NCBI GenBank assembly: GCA_004010835.2
Contig: CP030868.2
Location: forward strand, 1,240,001-1,304,000
DNA from: Oenococcus sp. UCMA 16435
GTDB taxonomy: Bacteria > Bacillota > Bacilli > Lactobacillales > Lactobacillaceae
Direction of reading: 5' to 3'
Length of the DNA: 64,000 nucleotides
Shown: in pieces, positions 26,262 through 34,839 of the stretch
How the letters are laid out: each line of letters starts with the position of its first letter
Position numbering within the stretch: the stretch's first letter is position 1
Notes under the pieces: generated by a model
What the model was told of the DNA's origin: nothing
Databases searched by the model: none
Seen by the model: the letters and a program-made list of their open reading frames with translations, nothing else
Program-made: the position numbers and the translations under genes

Positions 26262-27277
26262 TGGATAATGAAATATTTGATATTGTAATTATCGGTGCCG
26301 GCCCAGCGGGCTTGTTTGCGCAATTCTATGCCGGGCTTCGTGAATTAAAAACAGCCTTGATTGAAGCAACTCCTCAAATTGGCGGCCAAATTACAGCTCT
26401 TTACCCAGAGAAAACAATCCTTGATGTTGCTGGATTTCTTGGCATTTCTGGCCGAGATCTTGTTAGTAGATTGAAATTACAGACCGATTTGGTTGATAGC
26501 AAAACTTTTCTGAATTCCGAGGTCACAAATTTAAAAAAAAGTTCTAACCAGTTTGAAATAGAAATTAATCATCATGCTTCCTTCTTAGCAAAATCTGTAA
26601 TTATTGCCAGCGGCAACGGTTCTTTTAGTCCACGGAAAATTAACGTCCCTGGAAGCAGTGAAGCTGAGCAATCTGGATTGTTGACTTATCTTTTGCCTGG
26701 TTTAAGTGAGGTTTCCGATAAAGATTTTGCTGTTGTTGGTGGCGGAAATACTGCCGTTGATTATGCGGCTGAATTAATTGACCATAATAGTCGAGTCAGC
26801 TTGATTCATCGACGCGATAATTTTCACGCCTTGGAGTCATCAATTACCAAGCTGGAAAACAGTAGTGAAACCACCTTTTTGACCCCAATGAAAATCACTG
26901 GTTTAAATCCCAAAAAAGAAAAATTGGAGATTGAGCTTCAATCTGTTACCGACGGTGTCGTTCGAAAAATCTCTGTTGATCGACTAATCGGCGGTTTTGG
27001 CTTCACGGCCTCATCTAAGACGGTTAATCAGTGGGAAGACCTTCCTGAACAATTTGATCAGGGTTTTTTGACCGATGTAGCACAGATGACGTCGATACCT
27101 GGTGTCTTTGCTGTTGGCGATGCCAGCAGTTATCAAGGCAAGTCTGATTTAATTGCAACTGCTTTTGGTGAAGTTCCGACAGCTATTAATCAAGCTGTTA
27201 ATTATTTTGATCCGGATCGTGGAGGTCCACAACATTCAACAAGTTTAAATAAAAGAGAGGTTTTCAAACATGACTAA
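26261..27277 (+). CDS. Ferredoxin/flavodoxin-NADP+ reductase, thioredoxin reductase-like (YumC type)
   Basis: This 338-residue FAD enzyme has the GAGPAGLFAQFYAG nucleotide fold at 12-25, QIGGQITALYPEK, GGGNTAVDYAAEL for NADPH, and FAVGDASSYQGKSDLIATAFGE near the end. It lacks the CxxC redox pair of thioredoxin reductase, and the ALYPEK stretch fits the ferredoxin-NADP+ reductase type 2 family (YumC). It is translationally coupled to alr and overlaps the next gene by 8 nt. Confidence 0.9.
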   Translation: MDNEIFDIVIIGAGPAGLFAQFYAGLRELKTALIEATPQIGGQITALYPEKTILDVAGFLGISGRDLVSRLKLQTDLVDSKTFLNSEVTNLKKSSNQFEIEINHHASFLAKSVIIASGNGSFSPRKINVPGSSEAEQSGLLTYLLPGLSEVSDKDFAVVGGGNTAVDYAAELIDHNSRVSLIHRRDNFHALESSITKLENSSETTFLTPMKITGLNPKKEKLEIELQSVTDGVVRKISVDRLIGGFGFTASSKTVNQWEDLPEQFDQGFLTDVAQMTSIPGVFAVGDASSYQGKSDLIATAFGEVPTAINQAVNYFDPDRGGPQHSTSLNKREVFKHD

Positions 27278-27734
27278 ATTAAAAGCGGACACAACCCTTA
27301 GCCAAGTATTTTCGGCAGCTCACGAAGAAGAGAAAGATAAAATTGCAAATCTGGCGAATGCCGCTGCTGTCTTAATGCAATTTGTTCCTGATATCAATTG
27401 GGCCGGTTTTTATTTGTTAGAGAGAAAAAGTGGTGATTTGGTCCTTGGACCGTTTCAGGGTTTACCGGCAACTCCTCGAATTGAACAAGATAACGGTGTC
27501 GTTGGTACGGCTTTTGTCAAGCAGGCCTTGACAATCGTTCCCGATGTTCATCAATTTGCAGGCCATATAGCTTGTGATCCTGCTTCCAATTCTGAGATTG
27601 CTCTGCCAATTACACGAAAAAGTGGTGATAAATTGGGCATTTTGGATATTGATTCACCAATTACTAATCGTTTTGGTCAGCAGATTGCACTTGATTTAGG
27701 AGATTTTATTGATACTTTACTGCTTAATATTTAA
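27270..27734 (+). CDS. fRMsr-like GAF protein lacking the resolving cysteines
   Basis: The 154-residue GAF-domain protein matches free methionine-R-sulfoxide reductase (MsrC, YtsP): DINWAGFYLL, LGPFQGLPA and HIACDPASNSEIALPI are characteristic. The family normally uses three Cys. Here only one remains (IAC, the equivalent of the proposed catalytic Cys). The segment that normally carries the other two (in the C-x-R-I-x-x-G-x-G-V-C-G pattern) reads PATPRIEQDNGVVG. It may be a reductase with another resolving partner, or a methionine sulfoxide sensor. It is coupled to the reductase gene. Confidence 0.82.
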   Translation: MTKLKADTTLSQVFSAAHEEEKDKIANLANAAAVLMQFVPDINWAGFYLLERKSGDLVLGPFQGLPATPRIEQDNGVVGTAFVKQALTIVPDVHQFAGHIACDPASNSEIALPITRKSGDKLGILDIDSPITNRFGQQIALDLGDFIDTLLLNI

Positions 27735-27770
27735 TACGGTTCTTGAATATCGGCGTTATAATTGAAAGCA

Positions 27771-29945
27771 ATGATTTTAGCTTTAAGAAATTTTTGGAAA
27801 TGGTCCTTAAAACGTTTTAATCCAAATAATCGAGTTGGTTTTCTTTGGCTTTTGACGCTTTTTTTCTGGGCAAAAACCCTGCTGGCCTATTTTCTTGATT
27901 TCGGTGGTCTGGGCGCTTCAACTCCAATTCAATTCTTTATTATGATTATCAACCCGATTGCCGTGATGATCATTGTTTTTTCTCTGTCTTCTTTTATCAA
28001 GCGAAAATTACCTTTTTATATTACAGCAATTGTTATCGATATTTTATTAACTTTGCTGTTGTATGTGAATTGTATTAGTTATCGAGAAATGACTAGTTTT
28101 GTTTCTGTTAATCAGATGCTTGGCTATTCAAAGATTAATCAGGGCCTTGGAGGAGCTTCGATATCTTTAATGCGTATCCAAGATCCTTTTTATTGGCTTG
28201 ATTTAGTCGTTATTGTGTTTTTGTTGATTATCAAAAAGATTAAGATGCAGGAAACACCTATTACGAAACACGGTTCGATTTTAGGTGTTTCTTTAGGCAT
28301 TCTGGCTCTATTCTTTAATCTCTTTTTGGCAGATTGTTCGCGTCCGCAACTTTTAACTCGTGGTTTTGATGATACTTATATGGTCAAATATATGGGTATT
28401 AATTTTTATACGGCACAAGATGCCATCAATACGGTTCAAATCGATGCACTGAGAAGCTCTGCCAAGCCGAACGATATCACTAAGGTTAAATCTTATGTTA
28501 AATCGCATTATGCCAAACCAAATTCTAAATATTATGGGATTGCGAAAGGCAAAAATGTCATCATTATCCACTTAGAGTCTTTTCAGCAATTTAGTATTGA
28601 TCAAAAAATAAATGGTAAAGAAGTAACACCATTTTTGGATTCTTTGTACCATGGGAAAGATACAATTTCTTTTTCCAATTTTTTCAACGAAGTTGGCCAG
28701 GGTAAAACATCGGATGCTGAAAATATGCTGGAGACTTCAACTTTTGGTTTGCCATCTGGTTCGGTCTTTACAAAATATGCTTCGAACACTTTTGAAGCGA
28801 TGCCGGCGATTATTAGTCAACGTCTTGGCTATTCGACCGCTGTTTTTCATGGTAATGTCGGTTCCTTTTGGAATCGAGATGCTGTTTATAAGTCGATGGG
28901 CTATCAACATTTTTTTGATGCTTCTTTTTACGATGTTAGTGGAAAAAAATCCGAAAGTTGGGGTCTGAAAGATAAGCTTTTGTTTAAAGATTCAATTCCT
29001 TATCTGGAAAAGTTGCAGCAGCCTTTTTATGTTAAATATTTGACGGTTACTAATCACTATCCGTTTACTTTGGATACAGTCGATCAGGATCCGAATTTTA
29101 AGACGAGTGATACTGACGATCCAATTATCAACAATTATTTCATTACTAATCATTATCTTGACCAGGCAGTCAAGGAATTTTATACCTATTTAGAAAAGGC
29201 GGGATTGTTGAAGAATTCTATCATTATTATTTATGGCGACCATTATGGGATTTCTGAATCTGAAAACAAGACATTAGCTTCAGTAATTGGGAAAAATCCA
29301 ACTACTTGGACAGCTAATGATGATGTCCAATTACAAAGAGTTCCCTTTATGATTGATATTCCCGGGTCGCATCTTGGTCGAATAGATAAGACGTATGGTG
29401 GCGAGATAGATGTTTTGCCAACACTTGAACATTTGCTTGGGATTTCGACCAAACGTTATATTCAATTCGGACAGGATCTTTTCAGCAAACAGCACAAACA
29501 ACTAGTTGCCTTCCGCGACCAGGACTTTACCACGCCTAAATATACTTATACTGCCGGTGATCTTTGGGACAATAAAACCGACAAAGTTATTCCAACCTCG
29601 AGTATTTCAAAAAAGTTAGCTCAAAAAGTGTCAAATTGGCAGAAAGAGGTTAATAAAGAACTAAATCTTTCTGATGAATTGATTTATAAGGATTTGTTGC
29701 GGTTTTATAAACCAAAAGGATTTAAGACAGTTAATCCAAAGAATTATGATTATGGTGTTACCGCGACTAAACGTGCTTTGAATAAACAAAATCGAATTCT
29801 CGGCAGTAAATCGACCTCTCTTTGGTCCAGAAATGGCGACAAAACAACTGCTAATCTTTATAAAACGGATGCACCTGAACAATATTATCCTCGTGTTAAC
29901 TGGGGCAGAATCCAGATTCGCAATCCTGATGACAATGGTGAATAA
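27771..29945 (+). CDS. ltaS: Lipoteichoic acid synthase-type glycerolphosphate transferase
   Basis: The protein (about 724 residues) has five N-terminal TM helices followed by an extracellular sulfatase-fold domain, the LtaS architecture for polymerising glycerol phosphate from phosphatidylglycerol. The catalytic Thr lies in GQGKTSDAENM; metal ligands include NVIIIHLESFQQF (Glu) and YGDHYGISES (Asp, His). A TTG at 27762 could start it, but it overlaps the TATAAT box at 27757-27762. The ATG at 27771 is 8 nt after that box, and no Shine-Dalgarno is seen. The C-terminal 130 residues are basic and extended. Confidence 0.92.
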   Translation: MILALRNFWKWSLKRFNPNNRVGFLWLLTLFFWAKTLLAYFLDFGGLGASTPIQFFIMIINPIAVMIIVFSLSSFIKRKLPFYITAIVIDILLTLLLYVNCISYREMTSFVSVNQMLGYSKINQGLGGASISLMRIQDPFYWLDLVVIVFLLIIKKIKMQETPITKHGSILGVSLGILALFFNLFLADCSRPQLLTRGFDDTYMVKYMGINFYTAQDAINTVQIDALRSSAKPNDITKVKSYVKSHYAKPNSKYYGIAKGKNVIIIHLESFQQFSIDQKINGKEVTPFLDSLYHGKDTISFSNFFNEVGQGKTSDAENMLETSTFGLPSGSVFTKYASNTFEAMPAIISQRLGYSTAVFHGNVGSFWNRDAVYKSMGYQHFFDASFYDVSGKKSESWGLKDKLLFKDSIPYLEKLQQPFYVKYLTVTNHYPFTLDTVDQDPNFKTSDTDDPIINNYFITNHYLDQAVKEFYTYLEKAGLLKNSIIIIYGDHYGISESENKTLASVIGKNPTTWTANDDVQLQRVPFMIDIPGSHLGRIDKTYGGEIDVLPTLEHLLGISTKRYIQFGQDLFSKQHKQLVAFRDQDFTTPKYTYTAGDLWDNKTDKVIPTSSISKKLAQKVSNWQKEVNKELNLSDELIYKDLLRFYKPKGFKTVNPKNYDYGVTATKRALNKQNRILGSKSTSLWSRNGDKTTANLYKTDAPEQYYPRVNWGRIQIRNPDDNGE

Positions 29946-29950
29946 TTCTT

Positions 29951-29976
29951 CGGCAGATTAATTTCTGCCGTTTTTT
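29951..29976 (+). terminator. ltaS terminator
   Basis: CGGCAGA (29951-29957) pairs with TCTGCCG (29964-29970), followed by T6. Confidence 0.92.
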
Positions 29977-30030
29977 ATTTTCTTAAACATTCAATTTTAG
30001 TCTGAAAACAAGTAAACTAATCATAATGTT

Positions 30031-30498
30031 ATGAAAAATAAAAGTGCACTAATGAGAATTATGTTTCCATTGGTAATTATTGCTACTTTTTTGCCTCATG
30101 AGGCAAATGGGAACTCAACAAATTTTCGAATGTTTTCGCAAAATTATTGGCAGTTGATTATTCGAGCAAATTATTTTTTTGTAATGATTCTTCTACTGAT
30201 TTTTGCTCTAATAAGCTTTATTTTTTTAATAAAAGGCAATACACGGAAATTCAAATTTTTCGGTTCTTTAGTATTAACTATTCATATTAGTATCTTGACT
30301 TTTATTTTAGGATCTTCTTTTGAATATTTATATAAACAGCAGAATTTGATTTCTTATTTCTTCTCTAAAGATGGTGTTCTTTATCCAATTATTATTTATG
30401 CATGGGGTCTCCTACTTGATTTGGTTTTATCGATAATCCTCTTGATTATTTTAGCCAGGAATATTATTAACCAAAGAAGAAGCTCTTTAATTTGGTAA
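30031..30498 (+). CDS. Small membrane protein of unknown function
   Basis: A 155-residue protein not recognised. It has a hydrophobic segment at 9-22 (could be a signal anchor) and three further TM helices (about 48-70, 80-102, 122-145), leaving short loops. The first loop (HEANGNSTNFRMFSQNYW) would be outside. There is no Shine-Dalgarno; a CATAAT hexamer is 3 nt before the ATG. It stands alone between the ltaS terminator and a convergent gene. Confidence 0.55.
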   Translation: MKNKSALMRIMFPLVIIATFLPHEANGNSTNFRMFSQNYWQLIIRANYFFVMILLLIFALISFIFLIKGNTRKFKFFGSLVLTIHISILTFILGSSFEYLYKQQNLISYFFSKDGVLYPIIIYAWGLLLDLVLSIILLIILARNIINQRRSSLIW

Positions 30499-30517
30499 AA
30501 CACAAATTGACCGGTTT

Positions 30518-30835
30518 TTAATATCGCCGATTTTTAAATACCTCATTCCATATTGGGCCGGTTTTCTTAGGATCATTGGATGGTGCTACTTTGAATATGT
30601 TTTTAATATATCGATCATGAATTGACCTGCCGTGTTCATCGATATAACCATGAAAATTCAGTTTTCCACTCTCAGTGAATTTGTTTAATACGCGAAGGAG
30701 TTCTTTTTCATCCAAACCACAAAATTTAAGCAAATCGTCGTAGCTAATTCGATAGTAGCTGTTTCGGTTTATATCGCGAGTTGTGTTGACAAGGTCCCTC
30801 ATTTTGGAGGCAACTAGTTTTTCATTAGTAATCAT
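30518..30835 (-). CDS. Hypothetical small protein, possible winged-helix
   Basis: From ATG 30835 the product has 105 residues. It is charged, with YYRISYDDLLKFCGLDEKEL and LLRVLNKFTESGKL resembling two helices of a winged-helix fold, then RSIHDRYIKNIFKV. A longer frame (to TTG 30871) runs through a perfect TATAAT (30843-30848 on this strand) that ends 7 nt before the ATG, so the shorter, possibly leaderless start is better. I cannot name a family. Confidence 0.5.
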   Translation of the reverse strand: MITNEKLVASKMRDLVNTTRDINRNSYYRISYDDLLKFCGLDEKELLRVLNKFTESGKLNFHGYIDEHGRSIHDRYIKNIFKVAPSNDPKKTGPIWNEVFKNRRY

Positions 30836-30876
30836 CAAAATAATTATAAGAACGTATGTTCGCAAAATCAACTAGT

Positions 30877-30912
30877 AAAAATCACTCTCAATTAAATTGG
30901 GGTGATTTTTTA
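30877..30912 (-). terminator. Terminator after minus-strand membrane gene
   Basis: On the minus strand, AAAAATCAC pairs with GTGATTTTT, with an inner stem of CCCAAT/ATTGAG, then T residues. It lies directly downstream of the 30917-31453 gene and before the next minus-strand gene. Confidence 0.78.
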
Positions 30913-30916
30913 TAAA

Positions 30917-31453
30917 TTAGTTATTTTTTTGTAATGCCAGATACAGGCCAACCAAAGCTAACAATAATAAACAAAAACCATTTCCGATTCCCGTAATTGC
31001 GCTTTCATCGACGTTGAGGTAATTTGCTAGTGGATAGGCAATAATTGTAACTAAGAGCATAGCCCCACCTAATATAAATAATGAATAATCTCTAAAAACA
31101 AATTTAAGACCAAAAAAATGAATTGCTACAACGAAGCTTATCCAAATGGAAATATCACTAATTTGATCTTTTGAAATTAAAAAGACAGCACCAATTAACG
31201 CTAAAACGAACTCACTGATTAGGAAAATCAAATACCACTTCCAAGAACTGTTCTTATTCAAAGCCGAAGGCGCATGCCAATTGCGAAAACTCAATATTCC
31301 ACCGGTAATACTGATTAATATTGCAACCCCATCTAATAAGCCTATCCAAATACGCCAATCATCGCGTGGAGCTGCTTGAGCCCAGCCGAACCAGCAAAAA
31401 CTAAACCATCCCAAAATAGCTGCGTACATCATTTGATCACGCTTATATTTCAT
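30917..31453 (-). CDS. Multi-pass membrane protein of unknown function
   Basis: The product (178 residues from ATG 31453) has about five or six TM helices and short loops. The first includes FSFCWFGWAQAAPRDDWRIWIG, the third IHFFGLKFVFRDYSLFILG. A GGGAG site 8 nt before the ATG fixes the start over the longer frame beginning at 31501. I do not recognise the family. Its position after a small hydrophobic frame (31514-31609) on the same strand suggests a two-gene unit. Confidence 0.65.
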   Translation of the reverse strand: MKYKRDQMMYAAILGWFSFCWFGWAQAAPRDDWRIWIGLLDGVAILISITGGILSFRNWHAPSALNKNSSWKWYLIFLISEFVLALIGAVFLISKDQISDISIWISFVVAIHFFGLKFVFRDYSLFILGGAMLLVTIIAYPLANYLNVDESAITGIGNGFCLLLLALVGLYLALQKNN

Positions 31454-31513
31454 TATATTTCTCCCAATTTGTCCCTGATAAAAGATATCTAAGAAGATCA
31501 ATGTTTGAATAAT

Positions 31514-31609
31514 TTATTGAATTCTTAGACACAGCCAAAGGATTAATACAAATGAAAAAGGGATTTTTTTAGAAAAAGTATTGTTCAGACTCTGATTTTT
31601 TGGCGACAT
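31514..31609 (-). CDS. Candidate 31-residue membrane peptide
   Basis: A short frame starts at ATG 31609, preceded by AAGGTGG at about 8 nt, and encodes a polar N-terminus (MSPKNQSLNNTFSKK) then a hydrophobic helix (IPFSFVLILWLCLRIQ). The strong ribosome binding site is the main evidence. It lies about 60 nt upstream of the membrane protein on the same strand, so it may be a leader or partner peptide. No known toxin family is evident. Confidence 0.4.
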   Translation of the reverse strand: MSPKNQSLNNTFSKKIPFSFVLILWLCLRIQ

Positions 31610-32033
31610 AATAAATCCACCTTTTTAAAAGTCTTTAAAAGCAACTTAATCATAACATGCGGCCAAAATTCGCTATTGATTAACTGCTGTCCAGACTAGT
31701 TTTTTAATCTTTTAAAACGTTATTAGTAAGGTTTTCGCTATTGTATATTTACCGTTTAAATTCTTCTAAAGCTTTTTAATGTAATACTATCAATGCCATG
31801 AAGTATTGTTTAAAAAGTGTTTTCAGCAGAATACAAAAGAGTTCCTTTTACTAAACCGCAAACTGGTCTGACAGCCCTGCCTTTTTTAAATGAAGTTATT
31901 ATTTAATGATTAATATTCTTAAAAAACATGGTTACAAATTATGCCATTGGAAAAGATTGTTTTTTTACATATCTACAATGATATATTAACTGTATCAAGC
32001 GCTTTTTAAGATAACTATCTTTGGAGTTTATCC
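31610..32033. other. Intergenic region, no gene seen
   Basis: This AT-rich stretch separates a minus-strand unit from acylphosphatase. I see no ORF with a ribosome binding site, no clear hairpin terminator, and no recognisable RNA. Confidence 0.5.
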
Positions 32034-32387
32034 ATGAAGTTGATTAAAAAATTAAAAAATAAACATATCTTTAATCAAGAAAGCAAAGATGAATTGCCTA
32101 AATTTAAAAATGACAAGATTGTTCGTTATCAAATTATATTTTCTGGTCTGGTACAACATGTTGGTTTTCGTTTTGAAGCTGAACAAATGGCTGTTAAATT
32201 GCAATTAACCGGCTGGGTTAAAAATCTTGCTAACGGAAATGTAGAAATGGAAATTCAGGGTAACGACAATAAGATAAATTCTCTTTTGCAATATATGAAT
32301 TCGTTGAAATGGGTCAAAATTGATCGGATGGTTAAAGAACTTATGCCAATTTTAAATAATGAAAAAAATTTTGATGTCCGTGAATAA
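32034..32387 (+). CDS. Acylphosphatase with N-terminal extension
   Basis: The C-terminal 90 residues are a standard acylphosphatase, which hydrolyses carboxyl-phosphate bonds. The catalytic Arg is in GLVQHVGFRFEAE and the Asn in LTGWVKNLANGNVEMEIQG. About 28 basic residues precede the domain (MKLIKKLKNKHIFNQES), longer than usual. GGAG sits before the ATG. The loop reads LVQHVGFR where most members have RVQGVGFR. Confidence 0.92.
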   Translation: MKLIKKLKNKHIFNQESKDELPKFKNDKIVRYQIIFSGLVQHVGFRFEAEQMAVKLQLTGWVKNLANGNVEMEIQGNDNKINSLLQYMNSLKWVKIDRMVKELMPILNNEKNFDVRE

Positions 32388-32707
32388 ATAATAATAATTT
32401 TTAAAACAAAATTTGAGTTTAGCTTTTTAAAGCTGATAATTAAAAAATTGACGAATATATTAATCATACATAATTAGTAATTGGAAAGGCTTTATTTGAA
32501 AAACTAATTCAAGGAAAGGATAAATATTCCTTTAATCCTTTTTTTAGCACTATCTAAAACTTGGATATAAATTTTTTAATCATCATACGATAAGCTTACT
32601 TAAAATAAGACTTGCTAAATAAGCAAATCATTACTATCATGGTGTTCGTTAGTTTTTTTCTTTATTTCTGTTTTAAAAAAATATTTTTTAGGAGAAGGTG
32701 ATATGAG
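32388..32707. other. Intergenic region with one terminator
   Basis: A terminator-like hairpin lies at 32515-32546: AAAGGAT pairs with ATCCTTT and is followed by a T-run. It is 130 nt past the acylphosphatase stop, so it may end a long 3' UTR or a small RNA. No gene is visible; an AGGAGAAGGTG ribosome binding region precedes the next gene. Confidence 0.5.
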
Positions 32708-33943
32708 ATGCCCCTATTCACTACTTCTTTGCGTCGATCCAAGCGCCCGGAGTGGAAACAGAATTTGCGTGTGCTTTGGTTTGGCACCTTTATGGCTGGA
32801 ATTGGCTCTAGCTGTGTAGCCCCATTTATAGCATTATTTATTGGCCAGTTAGGAAGTTTTTCTAATTCAGAAAATGCTTTTTGGAGTGGTTTGGCTTTTT
32901 CGGCCCCTTTTTTAGCAAAAGCAGTTATTTCGCCTTTCTGGGGACGCTTATCTGATAGATATGGACGTAAACCAATGTTAATTCGTGCTTCTTTGGGAAT
33001 GGCCTTGGTAATGGCGGCAACGGCCTTGGTGAGCAATGTCTATGAATTAGTCGGTTTGCGCTTGCTTTTAGGAGTATTTAATGGATTTGTGAGTACGGCC
33101 AATGCTTTAATTGCAATTCAGACCCCTAGAAATCAGAGCGGTCAGTCTCTTGGAACATTAGCAACTGGAAACGTTTCGGGAACTTTGCTTGGTCCTTTGG
33201 CCGGTGGGGCAATTGCTGATTTCGTTGGTTATCGGTATACCTTTTTCATGACCGGCCTATGTTTGTTTGTTTCTTTCCTGCTGGTCGTCTTTTTTGTACA
33301 CGAGCATTTCACTCCGGTAATCCAAAGAAAAGATCAGCCATCGGCTAATTTTTTTAAAGTTTTGCCAAATCGAAGAATTATTTTGGGGATGTTTTTAACA
33401 ACGATGATTATTCAAGCCTCAAATAATTCAATTGAACCAATTCTAAGCCTCTATGTACGCCAGTTGATGAACGGAGCTGGGCATGTCGCCCTGGCTGCAG
33501 GAGTAATTGAAGCAATCAATGGAGTCGCGACTTTGTTTGCTGCACCCTTCTTTGGGCGCCTCGGTGATCGATGGGGTACCCACTGGATTTTGTTAAGTGG
33601 ATTGATTTTTTCGATGCTGGTTTTTATTCCAATGGCTTTCGTTCAAAACATTTGGGAATTAGGTGGTTTACGTTTATTGATTGGTGTTTCAGATGCTGCG
33701 TTGATTCCAAGCGTACAAACGATTCTTGCTAAAAATTCTCCCCACAAAATGATGGGAGAAGTTTTTAGTTGGAATCAAAGTTTTCAGGCAGTTGGAAATG
33801 TCGTTGGGCCGCAAATTGGTTCCAGTGTAACGGAATTCGCAGGATATCGCGGAGTTTTCCTATCGACCTCGCTTCTAGTATTAATAAATTTTTTCGCCGT
33901 TTTCAAAAATACAAAAAGTCTTCATCAACGGTCGAAAAAGTGA
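32708..33943 (+). CDS. MFS multidrug efflux transporter, MdtG-like
   Basis: The 411-residue protein has 12 TM helices. Motif A is visible after TM2 (FWGRLSDRYGRKPMLIRAS), and repeated weakly after TM8 (FFGRLGDRWGTHW). TGNVSGTLLGPLAGGAIADFVGYRYTF is motif C, typical of drug:H+ antiporters. The ATG at 32708 is about 9 nt after AAGGTG; a second ATG (32703) is out of frame. Its 3' end overlaps the convergent corA by 19 nt. Confidence 0.88.
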   Translation: MPLFTTSLRRSKRPEWKQNLRVLWFGTFMAGIGSSCVAPFIALFIGQLGSFSNSENAFWSGLAFSAPFLAKAVISPFWGRLSDRYGRKPMLIRASLGMALVMAATALVSNVYELVGLRLLLGVFNGFVSTANALIAIQTPRNQSGQSLGTLATGNVSGTLLGPLAGGAIADFVGYRYTFFMTGLCLFVSFLLVVFFVHEHFTPVIQRKDQPSANFFKVLPNRRIILGMFLTTMIIQASNNSIEPILSLYVRQLMNGAGHVALAAGVIEAINGVATLFAAPFFGRLGDRWGTHWILLSGLIFSMLVFIPMAFVQNIWELGGLRLLIGVSDAALIPSVQTILAKNSPHKMMGEVFSWNQSFQAVGNVVGPQIGSSVTEFAGYRGVFLSTSLLVLINFFAVFKNTKSLHQRSKK

Positions 33944-34839
33944 ATCTTTACTAAAATAAAAACTTCGATCGCGATCAGAATTATCGTGATGCCAAAAGTG
34001 ATAATCCAGGAATATTGAAGACTGGCAAGCGGCAGGTGCATATTCATGCCGTAAAAACCGGTAACGACCGTTGGAACGGCCATTAAAGCCTGCAGCATTG
34101 TCAAAGCCCTCAATGATTTGTCCAAACGTTGGTTATTTAAATTAGAGTAAGCACCGGAAATTGCTGTGATTACTTCGGCAGCTTGGTTGGCCATATCAAT
34201 CGCCTGTGTGTTTTCGACAAGCAAGTCCGCAAAGTATTCTTTTTGATTATCATTAACTCGCACTCCAAGGTAGGCCTGTAAACGAGAAATTGCTGTTCGA
34301 TCGGTTCTCAATGAATCAAGCATATAGATCATTTGTGTTTCCAATTCCATTAAAGAGGAAATTGCACCGGATTGTATTTTGCGACGTAAGTTGGATTGAA
34401 TAATATTCCGTCGACGGTTTGCAGTACTGATAGTACTAATATATTCCGAGACTAGTGCCGAGGTAGCATTGATAAAAATATCAATCGCTGTTAAATCGGC
34501 TGGTTCTAAATGATTTTCTCGACCAACAGCAAAAAGCTTTTCAGAAATCCGAGCCGTTGTCGAACGGGATATTGTGTAGAAATTGCCTTTTTTATCAATT
34601 ATCATGCTTACCGGTTCGGTGGCAGCCAGGCTTGAATTAGGTGTAATAATATCGAAGACGATTAAAACATTCCCTGTTGGTTGATCGATTTCGGTTCGAG
34701 CAGATTCGTTGGGATCCAAAGCATAAAAAAGCAGCTCTCGTGTAATTCCGAGTTCGACTAAACGATCTTGTTCGGCTTGATTGGGATCTTTCGCCTCGTA
34801 CCAAGTCATTTTTTCATTAATTTTATGTTCTTTAAGCAT
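33925..34839 (-). CDS. corA: CorA-family magnesium transporter
   Basis: The 304-residue protein ends in two TM helices with the pore motif YGMNMHLPL (GMN) between them, characteristic of CorA Mg2+/Co2+ channels. The cytosolic N-terminal domain is alpha/beta, with a long helix rich in charged residues (about 140-240). It is last in the minus-strand run after the DUF218 gene, with coupled stop and start codons (TAATG). The terminator expected at this end is not visible; the gene overlaps the convergent MFS gene. Confidence 0.93.
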   Translation of the reverse strand: MLKEHKINEKMTWYEAKDPNQAEQDRLVELGITRELLFYALDPNESARTEIDQPTGNVLIVFDIITPNSSLAATEPVSMIIDKKGNFYTISRSTTARISEKLFAVGRENHLEPADLTAIDIFINATSALVSEYISTISTANRRRNIIQSNLRRKIQSGAISSLMELETQMIYMLDSLRTDRTAISRLQAYLGVRVNDNQKEYFADLLVENTQAIDMANQAAEVITAISGAYSNLNNQRLDKSLRALTMLQALMAVPTVVTGFYGMNMHLPLASLQYSWIITFGITIILIAIEVFILVKIHFFDR

